A stretch of 64,000 bases of DNA from Wolfiporia cocos (Eukaryota > Basidiomycota > Agaricomycetes > Polyporales > Phaeolaceae), in assembly GCA_029448655.1 (NCBI GenBank), contig JACCLO010000011.1, positions 992,001 through 1,056,000 of the forward strand, given 5' to 3'. The notes beneath the pieces are model-generated. The model was not told the origin of the DNA, ran no database searches, and worked only from the letters and a program-made list of their open reading frames with translations. This document shows positions 1 to 9,289 of the stretch, piece after piece. The translations under genes and the position numbers were made by a program. How positions within the stretch are numbered: the first letter of the stretch is position 1; each line of letters begins with the position of its first letter.

Positions 1-180
1 ACCCCCAAACAGATTATATCCTCTAACATGTATTGGATATCGAACGACCTCCTAGGGACTTCACCTAGGACTTGAAGGTATCTAACGAGTATTTGCCTTG
101 CATACGGCGATGTGCCTATGTGCAGAAGAACGATCTATATTTGCGACTTGAATATACGAACAGGTATTTGACCCGTAACA
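1..180 (+). repeat. 3' part of an A-family LTR, cut by the window edge
   Basis: These bases match the last part of the LTR at 454-1080 and of the solo LTR at 17965-19244 and end in the same ACCCGTAACA. The 5' part is outside the window, so I cannot say whether it is a solo LTR or the 3' LTR of an element to the left. The 273 bases between it and the next LTR hold no gene I recognise. Confidence 0.85.
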
Positions 181-453
181 CCTGTCATGATGTGGCCTTT
201 CTTTTGTCTTAGGTATTCCACCGGGGCGTAATTTCATACTGTTGACGCACCTCGGAGCAATCGTGATCTTGCATCCTTGTGTACCCGTCCATGTGTGTGG
301 TGTGAACATTCAGATGAGGAAGAACGACATAAGCAGCAGTATGCCTGCACATCCGCCCATGCAAACAGTAACTTCCAAATGCCATTGCAAGAAATACAGC
401 CATGATTAGTGCTGTTTATTCACAGTGGCTCACTAATGGAGGGGCTAGCTAGT

Positions 454-1080
454 TGTTACGGTTATTTTGGTTTTTCGAATATCGACAGAACTCACCACTG
501 GGCGAATACAATACAGGGACTTGTTGCGCAACCAACCCCCTGGCTACTCGTGACTCTACTGGGCGTATTCCCAGTTGTACTAGCATGTAGGGCGCATTTC
601 ACTTTTGGCAGATCCAACTCTGCCACCATTTCATCTTTATCATCCCGCAGCTGATAGATGGCGTTCAACCGCCATCTGGGATGGACTTGACCCCTAAAAC
701 CTAACATAGTATATAAACTCGTGTACTTACTGTCGAAGCTCTTCAGCTCAACCTTGTTGTATAAACAAGAAGTCTTATACTCATTCTCAAACGTAGGAAA
801 GTATGCCCAGTATTTCTCACTCGAGCAACCGAACGACTAAGTCCGCGAAGTGCACATTGACTTCTCGGACTTAGGCGAGTCTTATATTCTATCAGACTCG
901 CATTTGAACCGATTATATCCTTTAACGCGTATTGGATATTATACGATCTCCTAGGAATTTCACCTAGGACTCAAAGGCATCTAACGAGCATTTGCCTTGC
1001 ATACGGCTACGCGCCTACGTGCAGAAGAAACGATCTATATTCGCGACTTGAATATACGAACGGGTATTTGACCCGTAACA
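454..1080 (+). repeat. A-family 5' LTR (627 bp)
   Basis: The LTR starts TGTTACGG and ends CCCGTAACA. It contains a TATA-like tatataaac near 710 and, about 30 bases on, the block AGCTCAACCTT (745-755), which is complementary with one mismatch to the block just after the LTR. The solo copy at 17965-19244 carries about 79 extra bases in the middle and the perfectly matching form AGCTCGACCTT. Confidence 0.9.
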
Positions 1081-1081
1081 G

Positions 1082-1092
1082 AAGGTCGAGCT
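1082..1092 (+). promoter_or_regulatory. Putative self-priming primer-binding site, A family
   Basis: AAGGTCGAGCT lies one base inside the 5' LTR and is the reverse complement of AGCTCGACCTT in the family's LTR. This element's own LTR differs at one base. The position and pairing fit Tf1-type self-priming rather than a tRNA primer. Confidence 0.6.
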
Positions 1093-1126
1093 CATCACAC
1101 CCTCACCTACCACGGTGCAAGGGCAC

Positions 1127-1450
1127 ATGATATTTGGACCAGAATTCCCAGCACGACTGATTGAACTCTTGCCCGAGGACATTCAGGGAGTCTACATGCT
1201 CAACAGATACGGGTGGACTGACACCATTGGAGCCTTCCGTAACCACGGAGGAATTGTTGTCATCCCAAGAGAAGATAGGGCATCGAAGTGGGTACAAGTA
1301 TACCCCTCCGCAGGAACGACCGCTTGGGAAATAACGCGTGAAGCGTTCGAACGATTCGGAGAAATCCCTCCGATGTCAACCGTGACGTTGACCAAAAACG
1401 AAACTGAAACCATCAACAGAACCTCCGATGCCGATGGAAATACGAATTAG
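1127..1450 (+). CDS. Short upstream ORF of element A, unknown function
   Basis: The first ATG is 46 bases after the LTR and opens a 107-codon ORF ending in TAG at 1448-1450. The protein begins MIFGPEFPARLIELLPED and has no domain I recognise. It is in the same frame as the gag that follows, so it could be the N-terminus of Gag cut off by a stop, or a separate leader protein in the position that ORF0 holds in elements D and E. I see no clear similarity to those ORF0 proteins. The element is decayed, so present function is unlikely. Confidence 0.45.
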   Translation: MIFGPEFPARLIELLPEDIQGVYMLNRYGWTDTIGAFRNHGGIVVIPREDRASKWVQVYPSAGTTAWEITREAFERFGEIPPMSTVTLTKNETETINRTSDADGNTN

Positions 1451-2012
1451 CCTTCGGGCGCCACAGGAATGGCAGGAATTGAGCGCATCGGAGATGATGG
1501 GAAAAATCCTGGAAACTTTACAGGAACAGATAACAGCCAGACCGGAGGACAGGACCCTCCAGGATTTATATCTGCTTTTGCGCAGGGTGGGGTTGGGTCT
1601 ATGGCTGGAGGAACAAACCTCTTTGGAAATTCCCCACAGAACGCACCCGGAATGGGTAGCGGAGGAGATCCGTCTTGGATTAGCCCAAGCGGAGGAATGG
1701 GAGCGACAAACCCAGGAACATGGCCTTCAGGCCTATTTGGACGAACCTCCGCAGGTACAAGCGGAGGAGGACTGGGAGGAAACTTTGGACTCGGAGGAGG
1801 AAATGCCCCCCCTCCTGGAGGACTCGGAGGAGGAACCCCCGCGAACCCCGGTGGAGGAACCCCTGGAAGAGGAAACCCAGGGAACCACGGAAACCCAGGA
1901 AACCCGGGTGGAGGATACCCGGGAGGAGGAGGACCCCCAGGAGGGCCTCCACCACCGAATGCACCGCAGCCTCAACCTCCGGCGCCGAACCCGTATTACC
2001 GACCCCCGATGA
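1428..2012 (+). CDS. Glu-rich ORF overlapping gag in another frame, uncertain
   Basis: A 194-codon ORF starts at an ATG overlapping the end of the previous ORF by 23 bases and then runs across the Gly/Pro-rich part of gag in a different frame. Its first ~100 residues look protein-like (many Leu, Glu, Trp). The second half is Glu/Pro/Arg-rich because the DNA is a GGAGGA-type run, which keeps all frames open. It could be a real overlapping gene or only a composition effect. I cannot decide by eye. Confidence 0.3.
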   Translation: MPMEIRISLRAPQEWQELSASEMMGKILETLQEQITARPEDRTLQDLYLLLRRVGLGLWLEEQTSLEIPHRTHPEWVAEEIRLGLAQAEEWERQTQEHGLQAYLDEPPQVQAEEDWEETLDSEEEMPPLLEDSEEEPPRTPVEEPLEEETQGTTETQETRVEDTREEEDPQEGLHHRMHRSLNLRRRTRITDPR

Positions 2013-2971
2013 TCAAGATCAATCCTCCTGACATGTTCGATGGGGAACGATCCGACATGCAGAACTTCATAAACCAGTGTAATTCCTGGTTTACGATGTA
2101 CGAAATGTCATTCCAGAATGACGTTCAGAGAGTGATTTTTATCCTCTCCTATATTTCGAACAAGGGGAAGACGGGCCAATGGAAACAAAACTATCACCGG
2201 GTTTATACGAACCCTATGACGAAATGATTCTTCCCGCCTAGTCTTGCACAGTTTGATGCAGACTTCCAGAAAGCCTTCAGAGCCATCGAAGAAGTACAGA
2301 AAGAGCGGAAGAAAATCCTGTACGTAGCCCAGGAGCGAAAGGACATCGATGATTATATCACCGAATTCAATAACTTGGCCGGGAAGGCCCAGTACGACCG
2401 ATATAGCGCGGACGGAAATGCGCTACTCATAACCCTCTTCAAGAAAGGGTTACCAGAACATACGACCCGATACATTATCGGTGTACGACCGCTGCCAGCA
2501 ACCATAGACGAATGGCAATCTGCAGCATCATACTATGAAAACACCTACAAGATATTCTTGAAACGCGACAAAGCGTTCGTCAAGAAGAAGGCTTGGCAAC
2601 CTTCAAACCAGAATAACGGACGCACTAGTGCTCCGCAGACGACACTGAAAGATCCGAACGCCATGGATGTAGATCGAATGACCACCCAGGAAAGGGATGA
2701 TCACATCAAGAAGGGCAAATGTTTCACTTGCCATCAGCCAGGGCATATGTCGCGAGACTGCCCAAAGAAACCAAAGAAGTCAGCACGCCCTAGGCGAACG
2801 ACTCGAAAAACCGAAGAAGAAGAAGCCGAGCAAGAAGCTCGCATCGAGGAGGTCTCTGAGGAAGAGACTGAATACATCACTGCGAACAGAGCAGTCACAG
2901 CGATTAGGGCCCTGAAAGCCAAGAACCCCAAACTCCTAGCACAGCTCGTAGAAGAACAGGATTTTGCTTAG
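1469..2971 (+). pseudogene. gag: Gag of element A (capsid and CCHC nucleocapsid), one stop
   Basis: Gag forms the virus-like particle and packages element RNA. This frame has a Gly/Pro-rich N-terminal third, then a capsid-like region from about 2010 (FDGERSDMQNFINQCNSWF), then a canonical zinc knuckle C-x2-C-x4-H-x4-C at 2720-2761 (CFTCHQPGHMSRDC), then an acidic tail. A TGA at 2225-2227 interrupts the capsid region; the frame reopens with no shift, and a Trp codon is the simplest ancestor. The TAG at 2969-2971 ends it, and pol follows in the -1 frame with almost no gap. The ATG at 1469 is only the first in frame after the 1450 stop, so the true start may be upstream. Confidence 0.8.
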
Positions 2972-4938
2972 GAGGGAAGCCCACGGTCTTACCCTCCGAG
3001 AAAGCAGCACATGTAATTACCTCATTCAAGAAGAATCGATCCCTCTTCATCCCGGTAATCATGACGCTGGAAAAACCCGTGAAATGCAACGCATTAATCG
3101 ACTCAGGAGCAATGTCGAACCTGATCCACAGCAGAGTGGTAGAAAAATATAGGGTACCTACGCAACCCTTGAAGAACCCGATTATTGTCAAGAACGTTGA
3201 CGGGACAGAAAACAAAGACGGGTGAATAGATCGAGAAGCCACCATACTCCTACGATACCCAAAAACTCAGAAGACACGGAAAGTCCGATTCCTGGTAGGA
3301 TCGATCAGCACGGAAAATATGATCCTAGGGTATGGGTGGCTAAAAGACGAAAACCCCACGATCGACTGGAAGGACCAAACGGTTGACGTACGATCAGTAC
3401 TAGGGGCAGAAGAAAGAAAACTAGAAACCACAATCCGAATGGACACGGTGGAGATGGTGATCGCCCCAGAAGGAAGAGTTCCAACTCAAGGAACTCAAGA
3501 AGCAGCAGGTTACGACCTTTATGCCGCAGAAGAAACCGAGATCCCTGCAGGGGGATGGAGATTAGTCTCTACAGGAGTAAAAATGAAGATCCCAAAAGGA
3601 TCATACGGAAGGTTGGCCGGACGATCAGGCAACACCCTCAGACATGGGCTGGTAGTGCAAGCCGGAGTCATAGACTCAGACTACTGAGGAGATGTAGGAG
3701 CCATCATCTTCAACTATTCGGGCAAAGCACACAGAATTATCCCAGGCATGCGAATAGCCCAGATAATATTCGAACGACACTTAACCCCCAACATTGTAAA
3801 AGTTGAAGATCTGGACGAAACCGAGAGGGGAGAAAAAGGGTTTGGGTCCACGGACCAACCAGAAGAAACAAGTCAATGATTATACACTCCTGACGGGTAC
3901 GAAGCAATTCGACGCTTCGCAAAAGAAGGTCCTAAGATCATAGGGAAGGAAGGGGAGACGCGAAGGAAGTTCCGAACAAAGATACAAATCATCAATGCTG
4001 TCAGGAAAGTGTTGACAGAATTCGCGCAGAAAACCCCCGAACCTGAACGGACAATTGAGGAGATGGTCCCGACACACCTATTGGACTTCGCCAAGGTGTT
4101 CAGCAAGGAGTCCGCGGCAGCGTTCCCCCCATCAAGACCATGGGATCACGCAATTGAATTAAAACCCGACTTCGTGCCAAGAGACTGCAAGGTCTACGCG
4201 CTATAACCAAAAGAACAACAGGCAATGGACGAATTCCTGAAAGAAGACCTGGCCAAGGGATTCATAGTTCCTTCGAAATCCCCAATGGCGTCACCCTTCT
4301 TTTTCGTCCCAAAGAAAGACGACGGCCTACGGCCCTGTCAAGATTATCGATATCTGAACAAATGGACGATAAAGAACGTCTACCCCCTGCCACTTATCTC
4401 AGAACTCCTGGAAAAGCTGAAGGGAGCAAAAATCTTTACGAAGATGGACCTTAGAGCAGGATACAACAATGTTCGAATCAAAGCAGGAGACGAATGGAAG
4501 GCAGCCTTCAAAACGAATCGAGGGTTATACGAACCCACGGTTATGTTTTTCGGATTATGCAATGCGCCAGGAACTTTTCAAGCAATGATGAATGAAATCC
4601 TGAAAGAAGAAATCCTCGAAGGATGGGTGCTTGTTTACATGGACGACATCCTTATTTTCTCGGCAGATGAGAAAATGCACAAAAAACAAGAACGGTGAAT
4701 CCTCCAGAGACTGGTGGATAATCACCTCTTTGTAAAACCCAAAAAATGCGCCTTCGGCGTCGACAGAGTCGAATTTCTAGGGTTAGTCATCACCCCAGGA
4801 AATATCCAGATGGACCCAGCGAAACTCAACGGGATTAAAGAGTGGCCGACTCCCCGGAATCTCAAGGAAGTCAGATCCTTCCTAGGATTTGCGAGCTTCT
4901 ATCGGAAATTCATCGATCACTACTCAACCTTGCTAGTT
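2971..4938 (+). pseudogene. pol: Pol of element A: protease, dUTPase, RT; truncated
   Basis: One frame runs through with stops near 3223, 3685, 3878, 4204 and 4696 and no frameshift. The aspartic protease has ALIDSGAMSN near 3091-3120. Next comes a trimeric-type dUTPase (about 3460-3860) with all five motifs visible: AGYDLYAAEE (3505-3534), AGRSG in place of PRSS, GVIDSDY-stop-GD (stop at the Arg position), RIAQIIF, and RGEKGFGSTD. RT follows from about 4220 with YMDD near 4636 and the thumb motif FLGFASFYRKFI. The frame ends at HYSTLLV-stop, before RNase H. Three of the five stops are TGA where relatives have or would have CGA or TGG. A dUTPase between protease and RT is the unusual point. 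Confidence 0.87.
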
Positions 4939-5550
4939 TAGGTCATGACGGTGGCTGATGGTGGCCTGTTTTCTAATCAAATCATTGACAGACCACTAGC
5001 GCTCGGATGGTGGCTCTTCCCCTCATCAGCAACGATCGCTCTCAGCTTCACAGTGTTTTTCTGGCCAGGTTCCGACTACACCGACACAGCGCTGCACAGG
5101 GGTGCGATCCTTAGCCTCATGGCTTGCTGCATTCAATATGCAAAATGGTATACGATTAATGGATATGTCTGCTGAGCAGCCATCGTGCCACAATGCCAAC
5201 TCCCTCACGACCGCATCACAATCGTTCTCAGTGTGCCCAGCAGATGTAGATATCCGGTGCATAAATGGTAAGCTTCTCTCAAAAGGCCATTGTGAGCTTC
5301 GATGAAAATTCGTGGAAAAGCAGTTTTGATGGCAGGCGCATGGAACATACTCGATTTCGATTCCATGGAGCACCGAGGTCAGTTTGTGGAACTTGACTAT
5401 CCCCTATTACTGACGATCCACTCTTCGAGCTACCATTTGCTGCACTGCATGCGGTATGATCTGCGACTCAAGGCAGGTACTGTGCTGTCACGACAGCTTA
5501 GATGACAGCAACTGGTGATGCACATGTGACCTTGAACCACCACCATCTAG
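4938..5550. other. Unassigned spacer
   Basis: No conserved domain or repeat is visible on either strand. A minus-strand frame of 115 codons (5026-5373) is open but matches nothing I know and has no domain-like pattern. Confidence 0.5.
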
Positions 5551-6142
5551 TGTCACAGACTTGCCTCTGTGCTACCCCTGGGCTCAGGGGGATCCCTACA
5601 CGCCTGTATAGACGTAAGCCAACGGCGACGACGTACTCATACGGCCAACCCTAAGTGGACTCAAAGGCCCATCCCTAAGGTGTCCCGCCACCTAAGGTCC
5701 CGCAGACGACGCAGTCGCTGACCCACAGACTAGGCAGACGCGATAGAGGCCCCGGGCCAGAGAGTCACACAGGGTTTAGCAAGAAAGGCACATACGTGCA
5801 TTGACGAGAATCTTAAGGATGGGGCTGTAAGGCCACCATCCGCCGTACTTATACATCTGTAGCTGGCCAGTAATGGCCGCCCTAAACTAATGGCCTGTGC
5901 GCACATTATGTAAGAGGACACATGATATGTAACTACTGGTAACGATGTAACTAGTGTGACCGTAGTGTGTCCGTACCTGAGGCGCGCGCTACCCTACAGC
6001 GCTAACCAGGCGGTCAGGTGATATACAGTATCTGGGCGCGACGTGAGAGTAGCGTTAGCGTAGCGGTGCGGCGTACGCCTAGCGCCGCACATACAACTAA
6101 GGCGAGGAGACGTACAGTGACCCCCTGGGTTCATCCGTGACA
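5551..6142 (-). repeat. B1 LTR, left copy (3' LTR in element sense)
   Basis: It starts TGTCACAGAC and ends CCGTGACA and is identical as far as I can see to 6848-7439. The element's sense strand is minus: a TATA-like block and the R-start block AATCTTAAGGAT (in plus orientation) lie in that order on the minus strand. Confidence 0.92.
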
Positions 6143-6847
6143 TTACCCCCCCTCTCGAAAAGCGTCGTCCCTGACGTTCTATCTTGAAAACTACGGCGCC
6201 CGCTGCCTTGGTTGCTTGTTTGACCCACGGCCCATCCCTACTTTGCGGAGGGTGGGGAGCATCCGAGGGCACGGTCCGTCCGCCGGTGGCCTGAGCGAAG
6301 TTGGGCGGGATCGGTATCGGTTCGGTCTTCGTCACAAAGGTTACTGGGTGCTTTTTTAAATGGGGTCCCCTCCCCGCGTACCTCCGCTTGCCGCATGCCG
6401 CTTGTGTCGTTTTCGATAGTCGGTCGTGGTGTGCTGTTCTCTAACCTTCGGGACCGTCGGTGTGGGGTTGGAGACCCTTGCGGGTTCCTTCGCATACCCA
6501 CCGGTCAAAGTTCTTGTCGTCGTGCCTGCCGCCCAGGGATAATGGCCGTCGATGCGCTAGCCTCCGTACTCATACTACAACCCCGCGGGGTCAGCAGACG
6601 GAAGGCATCAGACGCGGCTTACACCGGTCGATCCCTGCTACCTTGGTTCAAAGGGGGCGGTCTTGATTATTCACTCCCTACGGCCGCTTTGCCTGGTGTA
6701 ATGCTTCGTGGGGGCTCGTAAAAGTACGGACCGTCGGTGCTTCTACCGACGGCTGCCCCGCCGCATTGCCATGGCGACCTGTAGGTGGAAAACCCTCGGC
6801 CCCAACGCAGTTCGCGCCGGAGGGGAGGTAAACTATCCTTAAGATTA
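6143..6847 (-). other. Internal region of B1, no protein domain
   Basis: The region is GC-rich. Read on the minus strand it contains blocks shared with element G, for example GGCGGGGCAGCC and a GGTGGGTATG...AACCCCACA block. Open frames (up to 113 codons) cross into the LTR and look accidental. The shared blocks suggest a structured or packaging RNA rather than a protein. The polypurine tract is at the low-coordinate end. Confidence 0.7.
6835..6846 (-). promoter_or_regulatory. Self-priming primer-binding site of B1
   Basis: On the minus strand this reads AATCTTAAGGAT, one base inside the 5' LTR. It is the exact complement of the 12 bases at 7106-7117 in that LTR, where the transcript should start. 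Confidence 0.7.
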
Positions 6848-7439
6848 TGTCACAGACTTGCCTCTGTGCTACCCCTGGGCTCAGGGGGATCCCTACACGC
6901 CTGTATAGACGTAAGCCAACGGCGACGACGTACTCATACGGCCAACCCTAAGTGGACTCAAAGGCCCATCCCTAAGGTGTCCCGCCACCTAAGGTCCCGC
7001 AGACGACGCAGTCGCTGACCCACAGACTAGGCAGACGCGATAGAGGCCCCGGGCCAGAGAGTCACACAGGGTTTAGCAAGAAAGGCACATACGTGCATTG
7101 ACGAGAATCTTAAGGATGGGGCTGTAAGGCCACCATCCGCCGTACTTATACATCTGTAGCTGGCCAGTAATGGCCGCCCTAAACTAATGGCCTGTGCGCA
7201 CATTATGTAAGAGGACACATGATATGTAACTACTGGTAACGATGTAACTAGTGTGACCGTAGTGTGTCCGTACCTGAGGCGCGCGCTACCCTACAGCGCT
7301 AACCAGGCGGTCAGGTGATATACAGTATCTGGGCGCGACGTGAGAGTAGCGTTAGCGTAGCGGTGCGGCGTACGCCTAGCGCCGCACATACAACTAAGGC
7401 GAGGAGACGTACAGTGACCCCCTGGGTTCATCCGTGACA
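6848..7439 (-). repeat. B1 LTR, right copy (5' LTR in element sense)
   Basis: 592 bp, same sequence as 5551-6142. It is followed by the second TCTAG duplication. Confidence 0.92.
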
Positions 7440-7491
7440 TCTAGTTTAGATGCCCACGTCTCCTCACCCTCTGTCCTTATTCACCACAAGG

Positions 7492-7735
7492 GACTTCAGT
7501 CAAATATCTCAATCTGCCAAGTGCCCTTCACTTGAAAAATCGCAGTTGCAAGCTAGGTTTGCATGCAGATTAATCTGCCACAGCTGAGCAGATTAATCTA
7601 CCATGAAAATAAAATGTAACACCAGGATTTGAACCAAATGCCCAAGCACAGGAGGACAACTGTGCATCACAACACAATAACCAACTGAGCTATGGCAGCA
7701 GCTGTCAGCTTCAGATGGTTAGAACATATATAGGA
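7492..7735 (-). repeat. tRNA-derived SINE-like repeat, left member of an inverted pair
   Basis: On the minus strand there is a pol III box A-like TAGCTCAGTTGG (7681-7692) and box B-like GGTTCAAATCC (7625-7635), followed by a tail containing GATTAATCT twice and ending near GACTGAAGTCCC. The same unit runs in the opposite direction from 7957. The similarity extends past the tRNA-like head (CTATATAT.TTCTAACCAT), so the two form one inverted repeat around a 211-bp centre. There is no full tRNA fold, so I do not call a tRNA gene. Confidence 0.7.
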
Positions 7736-8032
7736 TCCTCACAGAACTTCATTCTGCAATCTCTACATCAGCTTTGATACAAATGCAAATATATTTCCCT
7801 TTGGGAAGCACTGGTCATAGTGTATTGACCTTTTACATGCTGACTTGCTCCAGATCATGCTATATTACACAGGCAGCCACTATTATTGTTGTTTGTACTT
7901 GCAGTAGTAGTTAGTCTCTTTGAATCTGAGTGCAAAAATTAAGTGTGAGCACAACCTATATATATTCTAACCATTTGCAGCTGGTAGTTGCTGCCATAGC
8001 TCAGTTGGTTATTATGTTGCTATGCACAGTTT

Positions 8033-9289
8033 GTCGGAAAAATCCGTGGAGCGTTACAATGCGGGCTGGTTGCAACCGGGGTTGCAACGCAGCCATAATG
8101 GGTTAGCGCTGATTGTAAAGTAACGATAATAAGATTAATATTATTCCAATTGCGGGTACCACATGGGAGATTCCAATCTAAGTGCCGAAGGTTTAATATG
8201 CGGACGTGATTGACATGCGATCGGAATTGTGGCTGGACTACCCTAGATGGCTACAGGGACTCCCAGCTCACCTTCCTCGTACCTGCAGCATCGTCCTGGA
8301 GTGTAAGTGGGTCCTTTTTGGTGCACTTGTATGTAGTCTAACCTTGTGTAATTAAATTAGCTTGCAGCGAACATGATGGTCTTACATTAATATGTTATTA
8401 TACAGTTGCTGATCCCCCTTCACAGGGCCACACAAAATCACCGGACTACGTTCCGGTCGGCCAGTTCCCACACACACCGCTGCAGGAGATACTCATGGCC
8501 ATGACGCCTAATTGTTTGAACCTCCTTAGCAAGTGTCTCATCTATGAGCCTCGTTAATGCATCAGCATGAAGGAGGTGAGCTTGCCATTGTACTACTTTG
8601 TTACTCGCTGATTCATTAATCGCTGAAGGCGCTCAACCACACCTACTTCTTTGCACACACATATCCTTCACACCCATCAAAGCTCCAAGACCTGCCGTCA
8701 AGAACACACTTCCGCTGGAGGAGGTCCCGTGGTCAAGGCAAACCCCACTAACAAGTTGAAATGAAAACATTCGTCAGACAATCTCAATGGTCTGTATTGG
8801 CCCATCACACGCAAACTTGACCTCACTAAGCACACCGAAGATAGATGAGAATGTGTCTCGGGTCGTGGAGGATGGCATTGTCAGAAATATGGTTCTCAAT
8901 TGCCCGTGGCGTGGTCAGGTGACTTGTCAATGTGGCTGAACTTCCGCAAAGGTCATGTGGACTTCCGGCTCGCTTTCCTTGCATTTGCAACATTGTTCTA
9001 GGACACAAATGGGTTCAGTTTGAGGTATTATTACCTCTTCATTCGTGCGTGATTCAACTATATTACAGCATAATGGCTGAAGAGAACGCGGAGGGACACA
9101 AGCCGTGCCTACTCCGGGTCTAATGCGATCGATGAACCCCACCTGCTAGTAGCTACGGTACGTAACTGAGTGTACAGGATGACTGTGTGATCTATGAGGC
9201 ACTGAGATAAGTTCTTGTGATACAGACAGTCTCAGATATGATACAGTATGTACACAACTGATAATTGATGCGTCATTCGAGAGCAACAC
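8033..9289. other. Left part of the TIR element, no gene recognised
   Basis: Minus-strand frames between about 9140 and 8430 read like worn coding sequence (for example KEVQTIRRHGHEYLLQRCV) with stops in between, but I cannot assign a family. Nothing convincing is seen on the plus strand. Confidence 0.4.

Larger units (their letters stand above)
454..4932 (+). mobile_element. A-family Ty3/Gypsy element, 3'-truncated and decayed
   Basis: A 5' LTR (454-1080) is followed at once by a priming block, a short upstream ORF, gag, and a pol that stops after the RT palm. RNase H, integrase and the 3' LTR are missing. Pol order here is protease, dUTPase, RT, unlike elements D, E and F in this window, whose dUTPase is at the C-terminus. 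Gag and pol carry several in-frame stops, so this copy is dead. The 5 bases before the LTR (CTAGT, 449-453) recur at the truncation point (4933-4937). Confidence 0.88.
5551..7439 (-). mobile_element. B1: non-autonomous LTR element (TRIM/LARD-like), complete
   Basis: Two 592-bp LTRs (5551-6142 and 6848-7439) in which I see no difference flank a 705-bp interior without a gag or pol domain. The target duplication TCTAG is exact (5546-5550 and 7440-7444). Read on the minus strand, it has a priming block next to the 5' LTR and a polypurine tract (gagaggggggtaa) next to the 3' LTR, as in elements D, E and F. It is therefore a complete, probably recent insertion that needs proteins from another element. 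Its interior is related to that of element G. Confidence 0.9.

Noticed and set aside
5730..7218. Identical 63-codon minus frames in the B1 LTRs
   Set aside because: They are the same LTR segment twice.
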